A stretch of DNA of 64,000 nucleotides from Sugiyamaella lignohabitans (GCF_001640025.1 NC_031671.1:1240001-1304000), one strand, 5' to 3'. Counted from the stretch's first letter, positions 20,905 to 31,984 are shown. Made by a program: numbers and translations. The notes: generated by a model from the letters alone, not told the origin.

Positions 20905-21572
20905 TTTTCAATTGTCGGTGTATACTCAGCAACTGGTCTCTTTGATCCCGACTTTCCAAACACACAGAAGAATTGATTCGAACCTTTCACGCTCTGCATC
21001 TACCGCGTCTCGCTCCGGGTAAGCCCCTTCCCACCTCAGGTGCGGCGTGAAATATTCTCATGCAGGGGGGACCCTGACGACCCCGTCACAAACGGGCTCC
21101 TCTCCCCTCCAAACACGCCAAATCCCCTCGCTCCTGGCACCATCCCCACGCCCGACTCGAGCGAAGCGAGAGGAGCAGCGGGGTCTGGGGCGGAGCCCCA
21201 GCCGCCGGAGGCATACCCCCACCGGCCCCGCTGCCTCCGGCGGCTGGGGCTCCGCCCCAGACCCCGCTGCTCCTCTCGCTTCGCTCGAGTCGGGCGTGGG
21301 GATGGTGCCAGGAGCGAGAGGAATGGGTCTGGAAGATTCGAGTTGAGACTCGAAAAGGCGGGAGGGGACAAGTGGAGGGGGCAGCCGCGCGGTGAACCCT
21401 GCAGGACGCTAATTTATATCTGCATCGACGATGTGAGATGGATCTGATCTCATCAATAATCAATAATCAGATCAGGATATCGGGTGAACAGTCAGATTAC
21501 TGTTATACCTGGAAAGAGAGAACTGTTATTTTAAAAGGTTAGAGTCTTGAATAGAGTAGACTCGGAATAGCG
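20905..21572. other. Divergent promoter region of CCT4 and CDC123
   Basis: Dominated by the 192-bp inverted repeat at 21127-21318. A GATTCGAAC string at about 20976 looks like a tRNA T-loop but lacks paired stems. Confidence 0.5.
21127..21318. repeat. Long inverted repeat: two GC elements with 87-nt arms, copies 11 (-) and 12 (+)
   Basis: Left arm 21127-21213 and right arm 21232-21318 are reverse complements over 87 nt, by eye without mismatch, around an 18-bp spacer. The arms include the element plus about 27 further bases (from CTCGCTCCTGGCACC) that are not part of the core repeat. Heads (TGCCTCC) face inward. This could extrude a large cruciform. Confidence 0.95.
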
Positions 21573-22772
21573 ATGCCCAGTTCGACAAGAACATCAGTGG
21601 TCGATTTGACAGAGCTCGATATGGGCCCTCGTCCTAGTATAAAGAATGTCGATAATTGCGCATTTTCCTCGTGGTACCCTCAGTACAAAAAGTTGTGTCC
21701 TAAGGCGCGACTGGTGAAACCGCTGCCGAAAGAGTTTGTTGAGTACCTATTAGCAGACGGCATTGTTCTCGCTAAAGGCGATGCTGGTTTGGTCTGGGAA
21801 GACACGGACGGCGAGGTTCATGGAGCCAGAATAGAAGAGGTGGATGCTTCCGTACCACTTCCAGAAAACACTAGTGCTACTACTGGAAACGAAGCAAAAG
21901 AAAAAGAAGAAGTAGAAGAAGAAGAAGCAGAAAAAGAAGAAGAGCAAGAAAATGATGGTAATGAAGCCAGCGAGGACGAGGCAGAGGACCCAACGATCCA
22001 TTTTCAGGAACTTCATAATGATATCGCCAGTCTGATTAAAGAGCTTGGTGGGTCTATATGTCCTAAACTCAACTGGTCTGCACCAAAAGATGCCTTGTGG
22101 ATATCTACAACCAACAATATGAAATGTATCAATCCATCTGATATCTACATGCTACTAAAGGCATCGTCATACATAACCCATGATCTTACAGAAGCATATG
22201 AAGGATGTGTAGACTTTGACGAGTCCGCACCACCAAAACCTGAGTTCGAGCTGGTTCTCCGTAAATGGTTTGAAATCAATCCAGCACTCGAGTTCCGGTG
22301 TTTTGTGAAAGACCGCAATATCGTCGGTATCACTCAACGAGACATGAACTACTACGAGTTTCTAGGGCCATTAAAAGACAAATTAGAAGATGAGATCCAC
22401 GCTTTCTTTGAAGAAAACTTAGAGTTTACATTCCCGGACGACTCGTTCGTATTTGATGTGTACGTTCCAGAGCCATATGACCGGGTATGGCTAATAGATA
22501 TCAACCCATGGGCCAGTAAAACTGATACACTCTTATACTCATGGGAGCAATTAATGGGTTACGACCCTCTTCAAACAGGATTCGAACCTGAACTCAGGCT
22601 CGTCGACAAACTTGACAGTTCACGAGGATTCGGAACTGTCGAACACACAGAAAGCTACGTGCCCAAAGACTTTGTCGATGGCGGACTCAACGCCTCGTCC
22701 ATGTCCGACATGGTCGACCGTTTGCGACAGATGATGGCCAGCCAGCACGACGACAGCTCCGACGACGAGTAG
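21573..22772 (+). CDS. CDC123: Cdc123 (D123 family), eIF2 assembly chaperone
   Basis: ATP-grasp-like protein that binds eIF2 gamma and promotes assembly of the eIF2 complex, so controls translation initiation and G1 progression. 399 aa, one exon. The N-terminal NVDNCAFSSWYPQYKKL and PLPKEFVEYLLADGIVL are family hallmarks; WSAPKDALWI, ALEFRCFVKD and the DVYVP ... VWLIDINPWASKTDTLLYSW block (metal/ATP residues) follow. A run of Glu/Lys (about residues 108-130, GAAGAA-like DNA repeat) forms an acidic insert between the two halves. C-terminus ends in SSDDE, as commonly seen. Start is the first in-frame ATG. Confidence 0.95.
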   Translation: MPSSTRTSVVDLTELDMGPRPSIKNVDNCAFSSWYPQYKKLCPKARLVKPLPKEFVEYLLADGIVLAKGDAGLVWEDTDGEVHGARIEEVDASVPLPENTSATTGNEAKEKEEVEEEEAEKEEEQENDGNEASEDEAEDPTIHFQELHNDIASLIKELGGSICPKLNWSAPKDALWISTTNNMKCINPSDIYMLLKASSYITHDLTEAYEGCVDFDESAPPKPEFELVLRKWFEINPALEFRCFVKDRNIVGITQRDMNYYEFLGPLKDKLEDEIHAFFEENLEFTFPDDSFVFDVYVPEPYDRVWLIDINPWASKTDTLLYSWEQLMGYDPLQTGFEPELRLVDKLDSSRGFGTVEHTESYVPKDFVDGGLNASSMSDMVDRLRQMMASQHDDSSDDE

Positions 22773-22824
22773 TCACCCCTTTTTATTACATATTTATATT
22801 TGACATTCTACTGTTGACGGCACA

Positions 22825-22886
22825 TGCCTCCGGCGGCTGGGGCTCCGCCCCAGACCCTGGTTGCTCCTCTCGCTGCGCTCGAGTCG
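22825..22886 (+). repeat. GC-rich two-hairpin element, copy 13
   Basis: Begins 53 bp after the CDC123 stop, so probably transcribed in its 3' UTR. Tail CTCGCTGCGCTCGAGTCG. Confidence 0.9.
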
Positions 22887-23073
22887 GCCGTCGGCGTCCC
22901 TGAACTACTGTTCTGTGAGAGTTTAATACTGTGAAATCGAGAGAAACAGAGAAGAGCTTCAACAAAAATCTGAGAGCCCTTTAGTGCACCAGGGGCTCTA
23001 CAGCCCTCAGGTTTCACTCTCGAAACACAACCACCTGATCCACACCAAAACACAGCTGCCCGATCCCCCACGA

Positions 23074-23126
23074 AACGAGCGAAGCGAGCCACGGGGTCTG
23101 GGGCAGAGCCCCAGCCGCCGGAGGCA
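23074..23126 (-). repeat. GC-rich two-hairpin element, copy 14
   Basis: Reverse copy with AACGAGCGAAGCGAGCC tail, about 190 bp from copy 13 and oriented toward it. Confidence 0.9.
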
Positions 23127-23485
23127 GACCCCCTCAGGGGTAATGCAGGGACCAACGGGGATGCGCGGCTCATGGGCACGGAAATAGTCGGCCGATGCAG
23201 ACCCGGTGTGAGCCACGCCGACGGTTACCCGGCCGCTGTGGAAGATCTGTGAAAAAAATGCCGACTGACTGATGGCGGAAATTTGGTTCTCAACAGTTCA
23301 ACTGTGGCTGAAAGATAGATTGATTTGTTGTTAGCAACAGAAGTGGGTTTTGTGGTTCCACTGCACTAGAAAAAGTTTCTGATATTTATTCATTCTACGG
23401 AATATTCATATTGTGGGTTCGTTTAGTATTGACTCAACTTACAAAACAAAATCAATAAAATAATCAAAACACATACACCGACATA

Positions 23486-23962
23486 ATGGCTGAAGCTGGA
23501 GATCACTCAAGAGACCCTTGTCCCATTGTCATTTTGAATGACTTTGGCGCCACCTTTGCTATGGGTGTTATCGGTGGTACTATCTGGCATGGTATCAAGG
23601 GATTTAGAAACTCGCCTATTGGCGAACGTCGGGCCGGTGCTTTATCGGCTATCAAGGTTCGTGCTCCTACTATTGGAGGTAATTTCGGTGTTTGGGGTGG
23701 TTTGTTCTCTACTTTCGACTGTGCTGTTAAAGGTGTTCGTAGAACTGAAGACCCTTTTAACGCTATCATTGCTGGTTTCTTCACTGGTGGATCGCTTGCT
23801 CTTCGTGGAGGCTGGAAACAGACCAGAAACGGTGCCATTACTTGTGCCTGTGTCTTGGCTGTTTTCGAGGGTGTCGGTATTGCCATGCAAAGATGGATGG
23901 CCTATGGACAAAAGCCCATGGCTCCTCAACTTCCCGAGGCTCCTCAACCTTTGGCTGCCTAA
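23486..23962 (+). CDS. TIM17: Mitochondrial inner membrane translocase subunit Tim17
   Basis: Core subunit of the TIM23 presequence translocase in the inner membrane. 158 aa, same as budding yeast. Starts [20 protein letters not shown], then the four glycine-rich helices: [59 protein letters not shown] and the last helix before [10 protein letters not shown]. Acidic residues in the short N-terminus and the conserved Cys pair in PCP and FDC are present. The C-terminus is Pro/Ala-rich. Single exon, preceded by an A-rich leader. Confidence 0.98.
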   Translation: MAEAGDHSRDPCPIVILNDFGATFAMGVIGGTIWHGIKGFRNSPIGERRAGALSAIKVRAPTIGGNFGVWGGLFSTFDCAVKGVRRTEDPFNAIIAGFFTGGSLALRGGWKQTRNGAITCACVLAVFEGVGIAMQRWMAYGQKPMAPQLPEAPQPLAA

Positions 23963-24626
23963 ACATGTTGTGGCAATCCCGAGATAATCACATCACATCA
24001 CCTATCTGATATGATTTGATATTTTAGCTCCTGCTCACTGACTCTACTCTGGTTCTGAAGTTGTTCTTTTATTAGAAATTTGCATGTTCTTTTCGTTCTT
24101 TTTTTTATTGCTGGTGATTAATACTTTCCACTCGTCAACCGAACTCGTCTCCGCGTCTCTTGTGACGCCATCCTCATTCACCTCAAAACACCACCTCACC
24201 TCAACCCTTGCGCACTACTTTGGCCCCATTTAGTGCTTGTGTATATGGCCCTCTGTTTCTGTTGTTTATATTCTAATGACCAAAATATTTATCTGTGACT
24301 GAAATTTGCGGTAGTGGCCGTGCCTCCGGCGGCTGGGGCGCTGCCCCAGACCCCGTTGTGCCCGCTTCGCGGGGTTGCTGGGAACGTAGACGCCCGACTC
24401 GAGCGGAGCGAGAGGAGCCACGGGGTCTGGGGCAGAGCCCCAGCCGCCGGAGGCATTCTCCCGGTCCCGATAGATCAAACCCCCGTTAGTACGATATTTC
24501 ATGCCGAAGTGAGAGTGTTTGGCGTGTAAGAGGAGAGTATATAGTGATGGAGTGGTGAAGTTAGTGGAATACATAAACCTATAGTTCAGATCAGGGAGCT
24601 TTGAGAGAATTGAGGGTCGTGGAAAG
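23963..24626. other. Intergenic region between TIM17 and the GPATCH1-like gene
   Basis: Pyrimidine-rich TIM17 3' region, then an inverted pair of GC elements at 24321-24455 roughly 170-300 bp upstream of the next start codon. Confidence 0.5.
24321..24455. repeat. Inverted pair of GC-rich elements, copies 15 (+) and 16 (-)
   Basis: Copy 15 is 24321-24374 with tail hairpin CCCGC-TTC-GCGGG; copy 16 is 24396-24455 with CTCGAGCGGAGCGAGAGGAG tail. Tails face inward. Confidence 0.9.
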
Positions 24627-26798
24627 ATGTCTGTTCAATATGGAACAGCATTGTTCGACGATTCGTCTGGATCGCATGTTGCGGTTGAGTCCATGCCGAG
24701 GTGGAAACGGAAGGATGAAAGCGAGCGGGTCAAGGAGCGGTTCCATGGAGCGTTTACAGGCGGATTCTCTGCCGGCTATTTCAATACTGTTGGATCCAAG
24801 GAGGGATGGGCACCTTCGTCGTTTCGCTCGTCTAGAAAGGATAAGGCTTCGGGTGCCAGTTCGACGATATCTCCTAAATATTCGAGACCAGAGGATTTCA
24901 TGGACGAAGAAGATCTACGGGATCAGGAAGATTCGATAACTCTGGTACCAGTGAGTGATACCATTGATTCTCGGTCAGGAAAGTCATTGCTGGAATTAGG
25001 ATTGACATCGATAGCATCAATGCAAGCAGCAGGGTCTGCAGAACTTTCTTTAGATAGCAGAATTAGGTCCCTTGTTACGGGTGGTGCTGCTGGTGATGAT
25101 GATGCCAGGAGCCTGTCAGCTAAGTCGGCATGGTCCTCAGTCCCAGCTGTGGACGCTGTTGGATATGGGATTCTTTCTAAAATGGGATGGAGGCCTGGTC
25201 AAGGGATTGGTCCGAAATCGAAGAAAAAATTTGATTTAGGAGACAGATCTGGTTCTGTAGAACATGAGATAGCTCCAAAAAACACTGTGCTATCAGTTAG
25301 ACCAAGTAATAATAGCCATGGTCTGGGTTACGATATTGATATGCCAGAACTACCAGTTTTATTAGCAAGTCGAACTGGCGATGATTCACGAGATTCTAGC
25401 GAGCGAAGCGGACTAAATCCTAGGACCAAGAAACGGAAATTGGCAATGAATCTCAGCATTGCTGCTAGCTATGAAGATGACGATGAGGATGGACTCGAAG
25501 AGGTGAGATCTAATTGGAATCCGAAATATGACACGAAAGAAGTATTAAAGAGTGACAAACCAAGATTTGTTAGACCAATGAAAAAGCTATCTCGTAACGG
25601 TCAGAATATTAGTAGCGAGAAAGAACCAAGGGCACAGTTTGTGAAACGCAGATGTGCTGATGGATTACCTGTACCAACAGGGTTTGTGCTCTCATCACGG
25701 CCATTATACAAGGGTAATGATTACCCTCTTCCAGATGTGTTAGTAGCGGTTTTAAATGACCAATTGGCTGAAATATCGAACAGAGTGGAAAACATGAAGA
25801 ATATTGAAAGAAACGGAGCTACTATCTTAACAAGCAAAAATGATGGAGGAGAGAACACCACCACCTTGGATTCGAAATCAAGAGCACAGTTGCTCAAGGA
25901 GCCACAGCTCCCTGGACAATCTGTTTTTGATCTGTTGAGCAAAGATGCTTTGAAGAGAATCGCCGATATTAAAGATGGTAGAAACGTAATTCCTTTGGAT
26001 AGAAAACCTGATGAAACTCTCAAAGTGAATTCTGAGGTGAAGCTAGAGATTAAAACTGAAATTTCCCCTGACTTGAAACCCGAAGTGAAGCCATCTGTAG
26101 TGCCAGGCATGGAATCAGATGAAAAGCTTGGTAGTGGGATTTCTGCTTCAAAAGCAGAGGATGATGAGGTTGATAACCTACCCTATTTATCACAGGATAT
26201 TGCACACGAGGCATTATCTAACACAAAATATCCTTATGCAGAAGACCTCGAAAAGCGACAGAGATATCTAAATGTTTTGAAAGTTTATTCAGACCAAACT
26301 GGTACTTCAGGCACCTTTGCAGCTTCCTTGAAGAAAATCCGGCCAACGAGTTTTAGTCATGAAACATGGATCAATGAACTTAACGAATTTACGAGAGTAG
26401 CAATTGTGTTCCGGCCGCTAAAAGGAGCCATTGCTAGTAGGTTTACTTCTAGCACCGGGAGGCCCACAAACGATACCGGGATACAGACTCCTGCTGAATA
26501 TGACGCTTCTACTTTCAGAGTGACGGACTTCTTTCCCGAAAGGCTATTAAGCAAGCGTTTTGGGGTGCCATTTATTGGAATCACAACAGATTCATCTGAA
26601 AAGCGATCCATGAAACCGAGCAGAGATACTACTCAAGAGAGCAAACCAAAATCTGAGGCGAGCGCGAGTTCTTCTGAGGTTGAAGCGACTATTGATCCCA
26701 ATAAAAACTCCGCCCTCGAGTCAGATCGAGCACCATCCAGTCTGTTTGCCATGATATTTGGTGACAAAGCTGAAGACAGTGAGGACGATGATATTTAA
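24627..26798 (+). CDS. G-patch protein of the GPATCH1 family
   Basis: Spliceosome-associated protein; in other eukaryotes GPATCH1 partners with the DEAH helicase DHX35. 723 aa, single exon. The N-terminus (YGTALFDD, then ERVKERFHGAFTGGFSAGYF and KEGWAPSSFRSSR) is the conserved DUF1604 region. The G-patch (about residues 175-200) reads GYGILSKMGWRPGQGIGPK. The rest is charged and low in complexity, with a conserved TRVAIVFRPLKGAIASRF and a second motif DFFPERLLSKRFGVP near residues 640-655, ending in an acidic EDSEDDD tail. Budding yeast has lost this gene; its presence fits an intron-retaining early-branching yeast. Confidence 0.85.
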   Translation: MSVQYGTALFDDSSGSHVAVESMPRWKRKDESERVKERFHGAFTGGFSAGYFNTVGSKEGWAPSSFRSSRKDKASGASSTISPKYSRPEDFMDEEDLRDQEDSITLVPVSDTIDSRSGKSLLELGLTSIASMQAAGSAELSLDSRIRSLVTGGAAGDDDARSLSAKSAWSSVPAVDAVGYGILSKMGWRPGQGIGPKSKKKFDLGDRSGSVEHEIAPKNTVLSVRPSNNSHGLGYDIDMPELPVLLASRTGDDSRDSSERSGLNPRTKKRKLAMNLSIAASYEDDDEDGLEEVRSNWNPKYDTKEVLKSDKPRFVRPMKKLSRNGQNISSEKEPRAQFVKRRCADGLPVPTGFVLSSRPLYKGNDYPLPDVLVAVLNDQLAEISNRVENMKNIERNGATILTSKNDGGENTTTLDSKSRAQLLKEPQLPGQSVFDLLSKDALKRIADIKDGRNVIPLDRKPDETLKVNSEVKLEIKTEISPDLKPEVKPSVVPGMESDEKLGSGISASKAEDDEVDNLPYLSQDIAHEALSNTKYPYAEDLEKRQRYLNVLKVYSDQTGTSGTFAASLKKIRPTSFSHETWINELNEFTRVAIVFRPLKGAIASRFTSSTGRPTNDTGIQTPAEYDASTFRVTDFFPERLLSKRFGVPFIGITTDSSEKRSMKPSRDTTQESKPKSEASASSSEVEATIDPNKNSALESDRAPSSLFAMIFGDKAEDSEDDDI

Positions 26799-26893
26799 CG
26801 AAGTAATGAGTAATGATAATGATTTGTATTTCATATACCACAGCGTAGATTTCGGGTGACAAAGTGACTGGCAAAACCAGACGGTCCTCGCAA

Positions 26894-26949
26894 TCTCCTG
26901 CGAAGCAGGAGCCACGGGGTCTGGGGCGGAGCCCCAGCCGCCGGAGGCA
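26894..26949 (-). repeat. GC-rich two-hairpin element, copy 17
   Basis: Tail hairpin CTCCTGC-GAA-GCAGGAG. Sits in the 188-bp gap between the convergent stops of the GPATCH1-like gene and SWF1. Confidence 0.92.
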
Positions 26950-26986
26950 GTTGATGCATTCGTGGAAGCTTTTATAATTACAGATG

Positions 26987-28554
26987 CTATAATGGAGACG
27001 GGAACAGCAGCTCGCGGGCATTGTTGTAGAACCCGTTATCGTATATGTTGTTGATATCTTGGAACCCTTCGACTTTACGGAGAACAAGACCGCGCTCTGA
27101 AACCAGCTGGTTCTCGGACGGTTTGAGGTTTCGGTGATAGGTTCCGTCATTGAGCTTTTGGAGCACGATAGTGGGTTCGTTTCTGGCGTGGCTGAGCGCG
27201 TCCAGAGACTTGTCGGGGTATCCAAAGTAATAAAGACACTCGTCTTCAATGCATTCGTTGATGGCATCCCATTTCATCGACTCATTAGTGGTGGTACCCA
27301 AATAAATAAATTTAATATGCACTGCGAGGAATCCGCCGGCAACAAGAAAAAGCATCCCGCAAAGAAGCATCAGCGAGCCCGCAGTGCGGTTGATGTCATT
27401 ATATGTCATTATGCTCTAGGTCTCGTTAGAAACACACAACTCTCATCTCAAGGAACACAAAGCCATGTCAAACTTACCACCCATGCTGTCCAACCGAGAA
27501 AACCACTTGGCACAATATCTCCACTCGCTATCAGACGGGCCAAATCTCGTGCTAGCACTCCACGTGTAAGATAAAACCCGTATGTGAGCAGCACGACATT
27601 GCTGACCACATAGAAAAAGAACCACCGATAGTTATAGTAACCAACACAGTTATTAATCCACACACAATGATGGTCCATCATGGCAATACAGCCACCACAG
27701 CTTGAGCAGTGTTTACTTCGAGCAGGCTTTTCGAATTTACACGTGGAACATATGTTATCCGACATGAATATAAGATTATCAAATCTGAACTTCTTGAGCA
27801 CTCGGGCATGATTCTCTTTCCTAATAAATCCCGGGTTTGAAAACACCGCCAGCCAGCTGCTCACATACGGCAGACATGACACTGCCGGTATGGCAACGTA
27901 ATGAAACCCGTTCATCGGAATCCGGTAACAAACATCCTTTAAGAAAAAATAAAGGCATACCGTTACTACCACTATGTACCCGGCCTGTACTGTTAGAATT
28001 ATCTGGGTGGCAGGGGACAGCCTCCGGCGGCTGGGGCTCCGCCCCAGACCCCGCTGCTCCTCTCGCTTCGCTCGAGTCGTGCGTCGGGCGGTGGCACAGA
28101 ACTGTAAATTGCTGTCTCTGATGTGAATTTCAGGTACATTGATTGACAGAACTATGAATTGAAGTTTGAGATATGGTTTTGTATCACAGAACCAACGACT
28201 TACTGGTACAATATATCCAATGTGGTGGTAGTGTTTGGTCCAGAGACCAGTGGCCAGTCGTTCGGTCTTTCCCGTGGGATCCAGTGCATGAAGCACCCGT
28301 CTAGGGTTGTCAATAAGCCATTGCCGAGTTCTCGAAAGCCATGTGTCTCTGAATCATGAGTTAGTACCATATTTGTCCCTCTGGTTATTCACGGAAGTAC
28401 GATCACCAACTGCGGTGATGCCACTTAGCATTCCTTCTCAACACCAACTCTTGGCCAATACTTACTGAAGCTGAGGTAGACTGCCAAACAGGCAAATCAC
28501 GAGAAACACGCAAAAGATCGCAATTAGCACAAGGGCTACTTTGAACTTTCCCAT
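26987..28554 (-). CDS. SWF1: DHHC palmitoyltransferase Swf1, four exons
   Basis: Palmitoylates transmembrane proteins such as SNAREs near the membrane, from the ER. Exons: 28554-28466, 28348-28204, 27984-27478, 27415-26987; 389 aa. Introns of 117, 219 and 62 nt all have GTAAGT donors, with TACTAAC or TTCTAAC branch motifs, and phases agree at each join (SLPQL-QDTWLSRT, GYIVP-AGYIVVV, TAWV-SIMTYND). Exon 1 encodes one membrane helix; the zinc-binding DHHC domain is at about residues 155-205 (CSTCKFEKPARSKHCSSC, DHHC 182-185, WINNCVGYYNYR). The TTxNESMKWD motif in exon 4 is specific to this family. Intron 2 carries a complete GC element (28020-28079). Confidence 0.93.
28020..28079 (+). repeat. 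GC-rich two-hairpin element, copy 18, inside SWF1 intron 2
   Basis: Full copy with CTCGAGTCG tail, between the donor at 28203 and the acceptor at 27985. Antisense to the gene. The branch motif lies outside the element, beside the acceptor. Confidence 0.92.
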
Positions 28555-30390
28555 GGACGACTTTGACTTGTGGACCTAGATTCAGATCACATCAGATCAG
28601 CGCCATCTTATCATCGTACGGCAACTCACTGGTGTTGGGCTGGGGTTCCAGAACCAGGAACAACTAATTAGTACCGTCTTATGTTCAACTATCCCTTCTA
28701 ACAACGTTATAAGAAATTCACAACATAAGAAAACAAGAGATGCAAATACGGTCAAGAGGCACTAAAAATAATATTTCATCACAAAATATATATTAACATA
28801 AATTGCCATGTGATATTGCCACTTCTACACCACCGCCAGGGTATTAAATGACCCACTTACAGCCCTGCAAGTAGTGTACTAACTGCATTTGGCGAAAATT
28901 ACCCCTGAGTTCGATATGCAGGTAGCATTTAATTCAATCAAATCGAATATAAAGTGAGCAGCCAAAATAACACAGTACAGAACAAAAGTTGTCTAATATT
29001 TCAACACAGGCGAACAGTTTTTTTTTTATTTACAGACTAAAACAATCTCAGACTGGTATTCATATTACGGGCTTTGCAATTTCTCATGCCATAAAATCCA
29101 GAAATTAACCCAGTCAAAACCTAAGACAAAAACCTCATTTACATTTAGTGTCCTTTGATAACCACTAAGTAGCACCCCTTAGAGACCGTTAACCATTAAA
29201 ATTGGAAAAAGAACAAGTAAGAAGAATCAAGGTGAACCCGACGTAACGACTCGAGCGGAGCGAGAGGAGCCACGGGGTCTGGGGCGGAGCCCCAGCCGGC
29301 GGAGGCAGAACCTCTCTTCCCCGTCACAGGATGCACGTAGCAGAGTGTGCACGAGAAGAGTTTAAGTTAAGGGTGGTACTTAATGTTCCTCAAAACGTGA
29401 TATTGGACAGGCTGCACATAGCTAATACAGAAGTAATATACAGCAGCAGATATGATACATTTTGAGGCAAGGGAAATTTGCTGTTCAGGAGAGAGTACTG
29501 CGACGATCGCGGCAGAGGTTAGTAGAAAGAAGTGAGGAGAAGTGAGGGAAAGTGAGATGTGGTGCAGATGGTGGAGTATTAATTGATGCGGATATGCGGG
29601 CCCCTGGCTGAAAATTGTCATTTCCTCATCCGCACCAATGCATAATAACAGTAGAGGCGCGTTTTTTAACCACCGAATTACCCCTTATTTGACAAGATTG
29701 ACTGCACAGGGTAGTCCGATCAGGTAAAACAGTCTACAAAAACTTCCGATCTAATGTCTAGTGATTAGAACCCTTCAGAAGACGACATTTGTGAGTAGTT
29801 ATCTCCGATATCATAAAAAAGTTACTAGAACCAGTTCCAATTCGCAAATAATCTCTTGGCAAAAGTAATAGACCATCGTGATAAAAATACATCTCAGACA
29901 GACAGTCAGTCGGCCGGCCAAGAACGTTGAACTGCTGAAACGCTGAAACCCAAACCGAGTAACCTTCAGAAGCAGCTCGACACAAACTAGTTGATACGTC
30001 TGGAATACGAAACCCAACATTCTCAACCTTACAAAGACACCAGAATCAGCTTTTCACTCTCGTCTATCCAAGACACGACAGTTCTTCAATTGAAATTAAT
30101 TGACTCAGACATTCTTCAGTTACATCAATTAATTGACAAAAAATAGAAGAAGACATCGCCAATTTCAATTGTCAAAAACAATTACATTTTATTCACTCGT
30201 TAATCCAGTTCCCATTGATTGATTTCCGCGACATCACTGCGAATAAGGTCTGTGCTCGCAACAGTGTCTCACGCTCGATACTACTATAGATCACGCCCAC
30301 TGACATAAACTCATCCAAACCAACGCAAGTAGCACTCAAGGCACGAGCTACGCGACAAAAACGCACACAACTGATACAAAGTAACATACC
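28555..30390. other. 1.8-kb divergent intergenic region
   Basis: Between SWF1 and the unrecognised three-exon gene. AT-rich left part with one GC element at 29247-29307. No gene, tRNA or snRNA recognised. Confidence 0.45.
29247..29307 (-). repeat. GC-rich two-hairpin element, copy 19
   Basis: Full-length; one transversion in the head (CCAGCCGGCGGAGG instead of CCAGCCGCCGGAGG). Confidence 0.9.
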
Positions 30391-31377
30391 ATGGCTCCCG
30401 TGTACCCACCCGTCACGATAGAGAAGCGGATAGCCTCTCTCGAGTACCTGTGCTCACTGTAAGTGTTCAGCTGGGGGTGTAGGTGTGTGCCTCCGGCGGC
30501 TGGGGCTCTGCCCCAGACCCCGTGGCTCCTCTCGCTTCGCTCGAGTCGAGCGTCGGAGTGCCAGTAATCTCCTGCGAAGCAGGAGCAACCAGGGTCTGGG
30601 GCGGAGCCCCAGCCGCCGGAGGCATGTCCCCGGCCAGGAAGTGTCATATGCTAACGAGGGACAAGGAACGCGAAACAACTGTTTCGCGCCAACACGTCGA
30701 GCACGTTTATTGCTAGTAAGGACTTTGAACACAATTTCAAGATGGAGACGCTGACGACGCTGCATTTTTTTTACTTAGGAGGGTCGATTCCGTCTATTAT
30801 CCAGCGCCATGCCGGTTCGCTGACCGATTATTTGAAAGCCCTGCTGGCGCTGTTCAAGGAGTACGAGTCGATAAAAGCCCAGTCGGACCCCACTACGTCG
30901 CGAACAAAGAGTGTGGTGGGTGTTGGAAGGAGGTTGTTTAGAGCTCGGGTCAAGTCTGAGACGTCACTGTCGACTGTTTCATCGTCCACTTCACTGAATG
31001 AGCACCATTTACGGGCAGGACGTAACTCGAGCGGATCTATTCCCTCATCTTTGGCGTTTATTCCTTCACCAACAACCAGTTCAATTCCTGAGTATTCGTA
31101 CCTCAGCGTATGTCACCTACCATTTGTGCCAGACCTGGCTCAAACGTTTCTCTGCCTCTGTGAGACTCTCATCGAAGCCTATAAACACATTGACACGTTA
31201 GTGCCCAATTGGCAGGCAGTGCCTCAGGATGTCCAGGAGCTCGTATCTAAATTAGACGATAAAGTCTATAAGAACGTTGTAGCACCATCGCTCAAGGATA
31301 TCGAGACGCCATTCAGAAACGTCTCATATACTGAATCACCATCATCTAAACTCAGCAGTCTTCTCTCACGAGCCTAG
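30391..31377 (+). CDS. Unrecognised three-exon gene, 238-aa product
   Basis: I do not recognise the family. Exons 30391-30458, 30666-30715 (50 nt) and 30779-31377 fit in phase and give MAPVYPPVTIEKRIASLEYL, then NAKQLFRANTSSTFIA, then RGSIPSIIQRHAGSLTDYL. Intron 1 (207 nt) has GTAAGT and TGCTAAC; intron 2 (63 nt) has GTAAGG and a weak branch site, so its acceptor is less certain. The protein looks cytosolic and helical: an N-terminal segment with coiled-coil-like heptads (about 50-75), a Ser-rich linker, then a conserved-looking VCHLPFVPDLAQTFLCLCET and PQDVQELVSKLDDKVYKNVV. No signal peptide or membrane segment. Intron 1 contains an inverted pair of GC elements. Confidence 0.7.
30488..30624. 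repeat. Inverted pair of GC-rich elements, copies 20 (+) and 21 (-), inside an intron
   Basis: Copy 20 is 30488-30548 (CTCGAGTCG tail), copy 21 is 30568-30624 (CTCCTGC-GAA-GCAGGAG tail). They fill about two thirds of intron 1 of the 30391-31377 gene. Tails face inward but are of two different types, so the pair did not arise by simple recent inverted duplication. Confidence 0.9.
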
Positions 31378-31984
31378 TTCTCTGGGGTGAACCGTTAAAC
31401 ATTTATTATTTGAGTTTGGTTTCGGTCTAGCTTGGGGATTATTGGAGTCATCCTCATTGCATCTATTGCAAAAAACTGATTCTTTCAGGCCTAGCTGCAA
31501 TTGAATGGTGAGTTTTAAGATCAGATCTTGCATTTTCAGATTGCAGATTGCACAGCTCACACAAGAAGGAGAAATTCCTGCTGGTATTGAATGTATGTTC
31601 ACCAGCACTAGTATCTTAACTCACTGTCATTACTACCTAAGAATGGAGTAAATGCTTAGAGACAGCGCAGTGGAAACTAATACACCGAGTGTTCTGAGTG
31701 CCTCATTACCGAATACCTCTATAGGTCTAGTAGAGCGGTGAACAGGACGATAATATACTTATCACTTCAAATCTTCCTACATTTGGAGACCCTGGGAGAA
31801 TCTTCAGCTGGTTCTCCAGCATCTGACCCTGTTCTATGACCCTCTGTGGTACACAATATAGACCGGTCGGATACGTGAAATATGTTTATGTTTGTATATC
31901 GGAGAATATATATTTCGTTCGTCAATGCAATAAATACTTGTGATGATATGATTTTAGTGCAGCCGGGGCACACTGCCAATGCCA
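31378..31984. other. Intergenic region between convergent stops
   Basis: Between the unrecognised gene and MIM2. The short frames at 31366-31608 and 31767-32033 look accidental. No GC element here. Confidence 0.45.

Larger units (their letters stand above)
22773..23485. other. Intergenic region between CDC123 and TIM17
   Basis: Two GC elements in opposite orientation (22825-22886 and 23074-23126). The TIM17 promoter occupies the right half; no gene seen. Confidence 0.5.

Noticed and set aside
20970..20995. tRNA gene suggested by GATTCGAAC
   Set aside because: The T-arm does not pair and no acceptor or anticodon stem is present; it is in the CCT4 leader. No convincing tRNA was found anywhere.
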